Shown here: positions 30,087 to 31,664 of the stretch, piece by piece
Position numbering within the stretch: the stretch's first letter is position 1
How the letters are laid out: every line of letters begins with the position of its first letter
Source: Chara braunii
Taxonomy: Eukaryota; Streptophyta; Charophyceae; Charales; Characeae
Assembly (NCBI GenBank): GCA_003427395.1
Contig: BFEA01000699.1
Span: 413,839-445,502, forward strand
Direction: 5' to 3'
DNA: 31,664 bases
Translations under genes and position numbers: made by a program
The notes under the pieces: generated by a model
The model's input: the letters and a program-made list of their open reading frames with translations, nothing else
Databases searched by the model: none
What the model was told of the DNA's origin: nothing

Positions 30087-30800
30087 CTTTCCTCCCCCCA
30101 CTCCTCTTCCCCTTCCTTCGTTTCCCCCAACTCCCTCTTTCCTTTTCCTCTTTCTTTCCCCTCCTTCCTTTTGCCCGAAATAGGTTGCTATGGGAATGCG
30201 GGGGGGTGAGGGGGGGGGGGGGGGGGGGGAAGTTGAAGGAAACGCCCGTGCTTGACCGGCGATTGCACCTCCGCTGCACCGACCCCGATCCCCGATCGCG
30301 ATGGAGATCCAGGACCCCGACGAAGATATCTCAACAGGGTTTAACGGTGCGACCGCATTCAAGCACAGAATTTGATCAACAAACAAGAGCAATTATTATT
30401 TAAAAAAAAAACAAAAAAAACGAGACGGTCACCTCGCATAAGGAGAGGAGAAGATGGAACACGGGGAAAAGAAAAATTAAAAAAAATAATAAAATGGAAG
30501 AAGATTATCCGATGAATGGCGAGGTCGCACGTACAGGGGTGGGAGGAAGAGGAGGGTTCGCCGACGACGAGCCCGACGAAAGTCTTCTCCCCCGAATAGA
30601 ACGTACTGTCATCGTTGCTGTATTGGGGCCAAGGTTCTGACAAGATGCGGCGATGCACTTTGTACTGGGGGGAAGCCGGTAGCCGTAAAATTGGAATGTA
30701 ACCAGTATTACGCCAAAAAAAAGAAAAAGGAAGAAGAAGAAGAAGAACAACAAAGCAGAAGAAGAAGAAAATGATGTTAGGCACGTTGTCGACGTAAGTA
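30087..30800 (-). promoter_or_regulatory. Likely 5' untranslated region and promoter flank of the receptor gene
   Basis: The frame stays open upstream of the ATG to 30392 but contains no further ATG (the codon at 30392 is TTG). The leader has a CT/GA-rich stretch and a run of G at about 30208-30230. AT-rich A and T tracts follow to about 30800. No TATA box or start site can be placed by eye. Confidence 0.35.
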
Positions 30801-31599
30801 ATTAATGGTCGGGCAAAGTGACACGAATCGTAATTCGTCGGGTGCGAAATTTTAAATGGATTTCACCCACGTGGCGAGAAAAAAAAAGAAAAAAGAAAAA
30901 AAAAAAAGAGCTAGTTGAAAACACGAGCAGAGAAAATGAAACGGATAGGACACGTCACAGGAAAAAAAAAAAAAAAAAGTAAAGTACATGCGATGGCCTT
31001 GTCGCTATCAACTGATCACGAATTAATGCCTGCCCGAATAGGAAAGATGAGAAAGAAGAGCTGTGTGTACTGTGACAAGAACGGACGAATTTGGAAATAA
31101 AGGGGCGCAGTACAGGAATACCGATGATTCCCAAGGGAAAAAAAACGATGATCGCTGAGCTTCCATCGAAGAAGACTAGGAGGATGGCGGAGAGAGGGAG
31201 ATGTTGGGTCAATGGAGAACCAACCACCACTACCCCTTTCTCCCTCCTTCAACCCGTGGCATGTCGGTTGTCTCTATCTAGACACCATTCATTATCCTCC
31301 CGACGTCACCGCTGCTCATCAACTCTCTCTCCTCTAATCGAGTGCTTTAAAAAAAAAAAAAAAAAAAAGGGATCAATCCAGTGTTCCGTACGATTTTGTA
31401 CGTACGATCTTAGCCTTGTCAAAAATTCACAGCTGTATGCGTCGGCACAGGCAATCTATCCTGCGCTAATCGAATACATTGATTCTCGCCTTTCGACCTG
31501 GTCCATCGGATCTGATAATACGGAAGAAGCCCACGTGTCGCCAGAAGAAGCAATGACAAAGCCGCACTCGCTCTGCCGCTCTATTCCTCAGAATCACTA

Positions 31600-31600
<1 letters not shown>
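30801..31600. other. Intergenic DNA with A tracts
   Basis: Contains A runs near 30880-30907, 30961-30978 and 31349-31368. Short frames here have no recognisable domain. I see no supported gene. Confidence 0.45.

Positions 31601-31664
<64 letters not shown>
31601..31664. repeat. (CT)n microsatellite at the window edge
   Basis: A pure CT dinucleotide repeat of about 31 units that continues to the last base; its right end is outside the window. Confidence 0.97.

Noticed and set aside
24057-30392. Longer receptor reading frame starting at 30392
   Set aside because: The codon at 30392 is TTG. The first in-frame ATG is at 30086 and is followed directly by a hydrophobic signal-like stretch, so the extra 102 codons are treated as untranslated leader.
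30359-30784. Small minus-strand gene upstream of the receptor
   Set aside because: The frame is dominated by Phe/Leu from A/T tracts and overlaps the likely receptor leader; no domain is recognisable.

Overview
The window is eukaryotic nuclear DNA, most likely from a streptophyte (a green alga of the charophycean grade, or an early land plant). Four things point there: an L1-type LINE whose ORF1 has the plant DUF4283-plus-zinc-knuckle layout, a receptor of the plant receptor-like-kinase type, a U6 snRNA copy with the plant-like 5' segment ACATCCG, and a PIF/Harbinger nuclease. The repeat-rich make-up would suit a large charophyte genome such as Chara, but that species guess is inference. No rRNA, functional tRNA, CRISPR array or bacterial operon signal is visible.

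Layout. 1-1545: intergenic DNA with (ATT)n and (GATT)n microsatellites and a C run. 1546-2724 (minus): an uninterrupted PIF/Harbinger DDE nuclease. About 2.9-13.0 kb (minus): a decayed L1-like LINE, read right to left as ORF1 (12174-9626), ORF2 endonuclease (from 9615), reverse transcriptase and zf-RVT-like tail. Its RT is split between motifs B and C by about 2.65 kb of low-complexity and tandem-repeat DNA (4820-7470), which ends in a short tRNA-like SINE. 13.0-21.7 kb: three more head-to-tail copies of only the LINE 5' leader plus ORF1. With the copy attached to ORF2 this makes a four-unit array. The middle of ORF1 is forward in two units, inverted in one and deleted in one; a 254-bp assembly gap lies in the fourth. 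21.7-24.0 kb: small inserts, namely a 165-nt hairpin, a 384-bp MITE-like element, a polyadenylated retro-insert and a truncated U6 retrocopy with a 15-bp target-site duplication.

24057-30086 (minus) is the only clear host gene, a single 6-kb reading frame for a 2009-residue membrane protein. It has an N-terminal hydrophobic signal, a long Ser/Pro-rich wall-protein-like region, an NHL-type beta-propeller, one transmembrane helix and a kinase-fold domain that lacks the catalytic residues. It reads as a wall-facing pseudokinase receptor. 30087-31664 is its upstream flank, ending in a (CT)n microsatellite.

The mobile elements and the receptor share no pathway. The LINE machinery may be the source of the U6 and other poly(A) insertions. 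The most unusual structures are the pseudokinase receptor and the LINE 5'-module array with its forward, inverted and missing segment.
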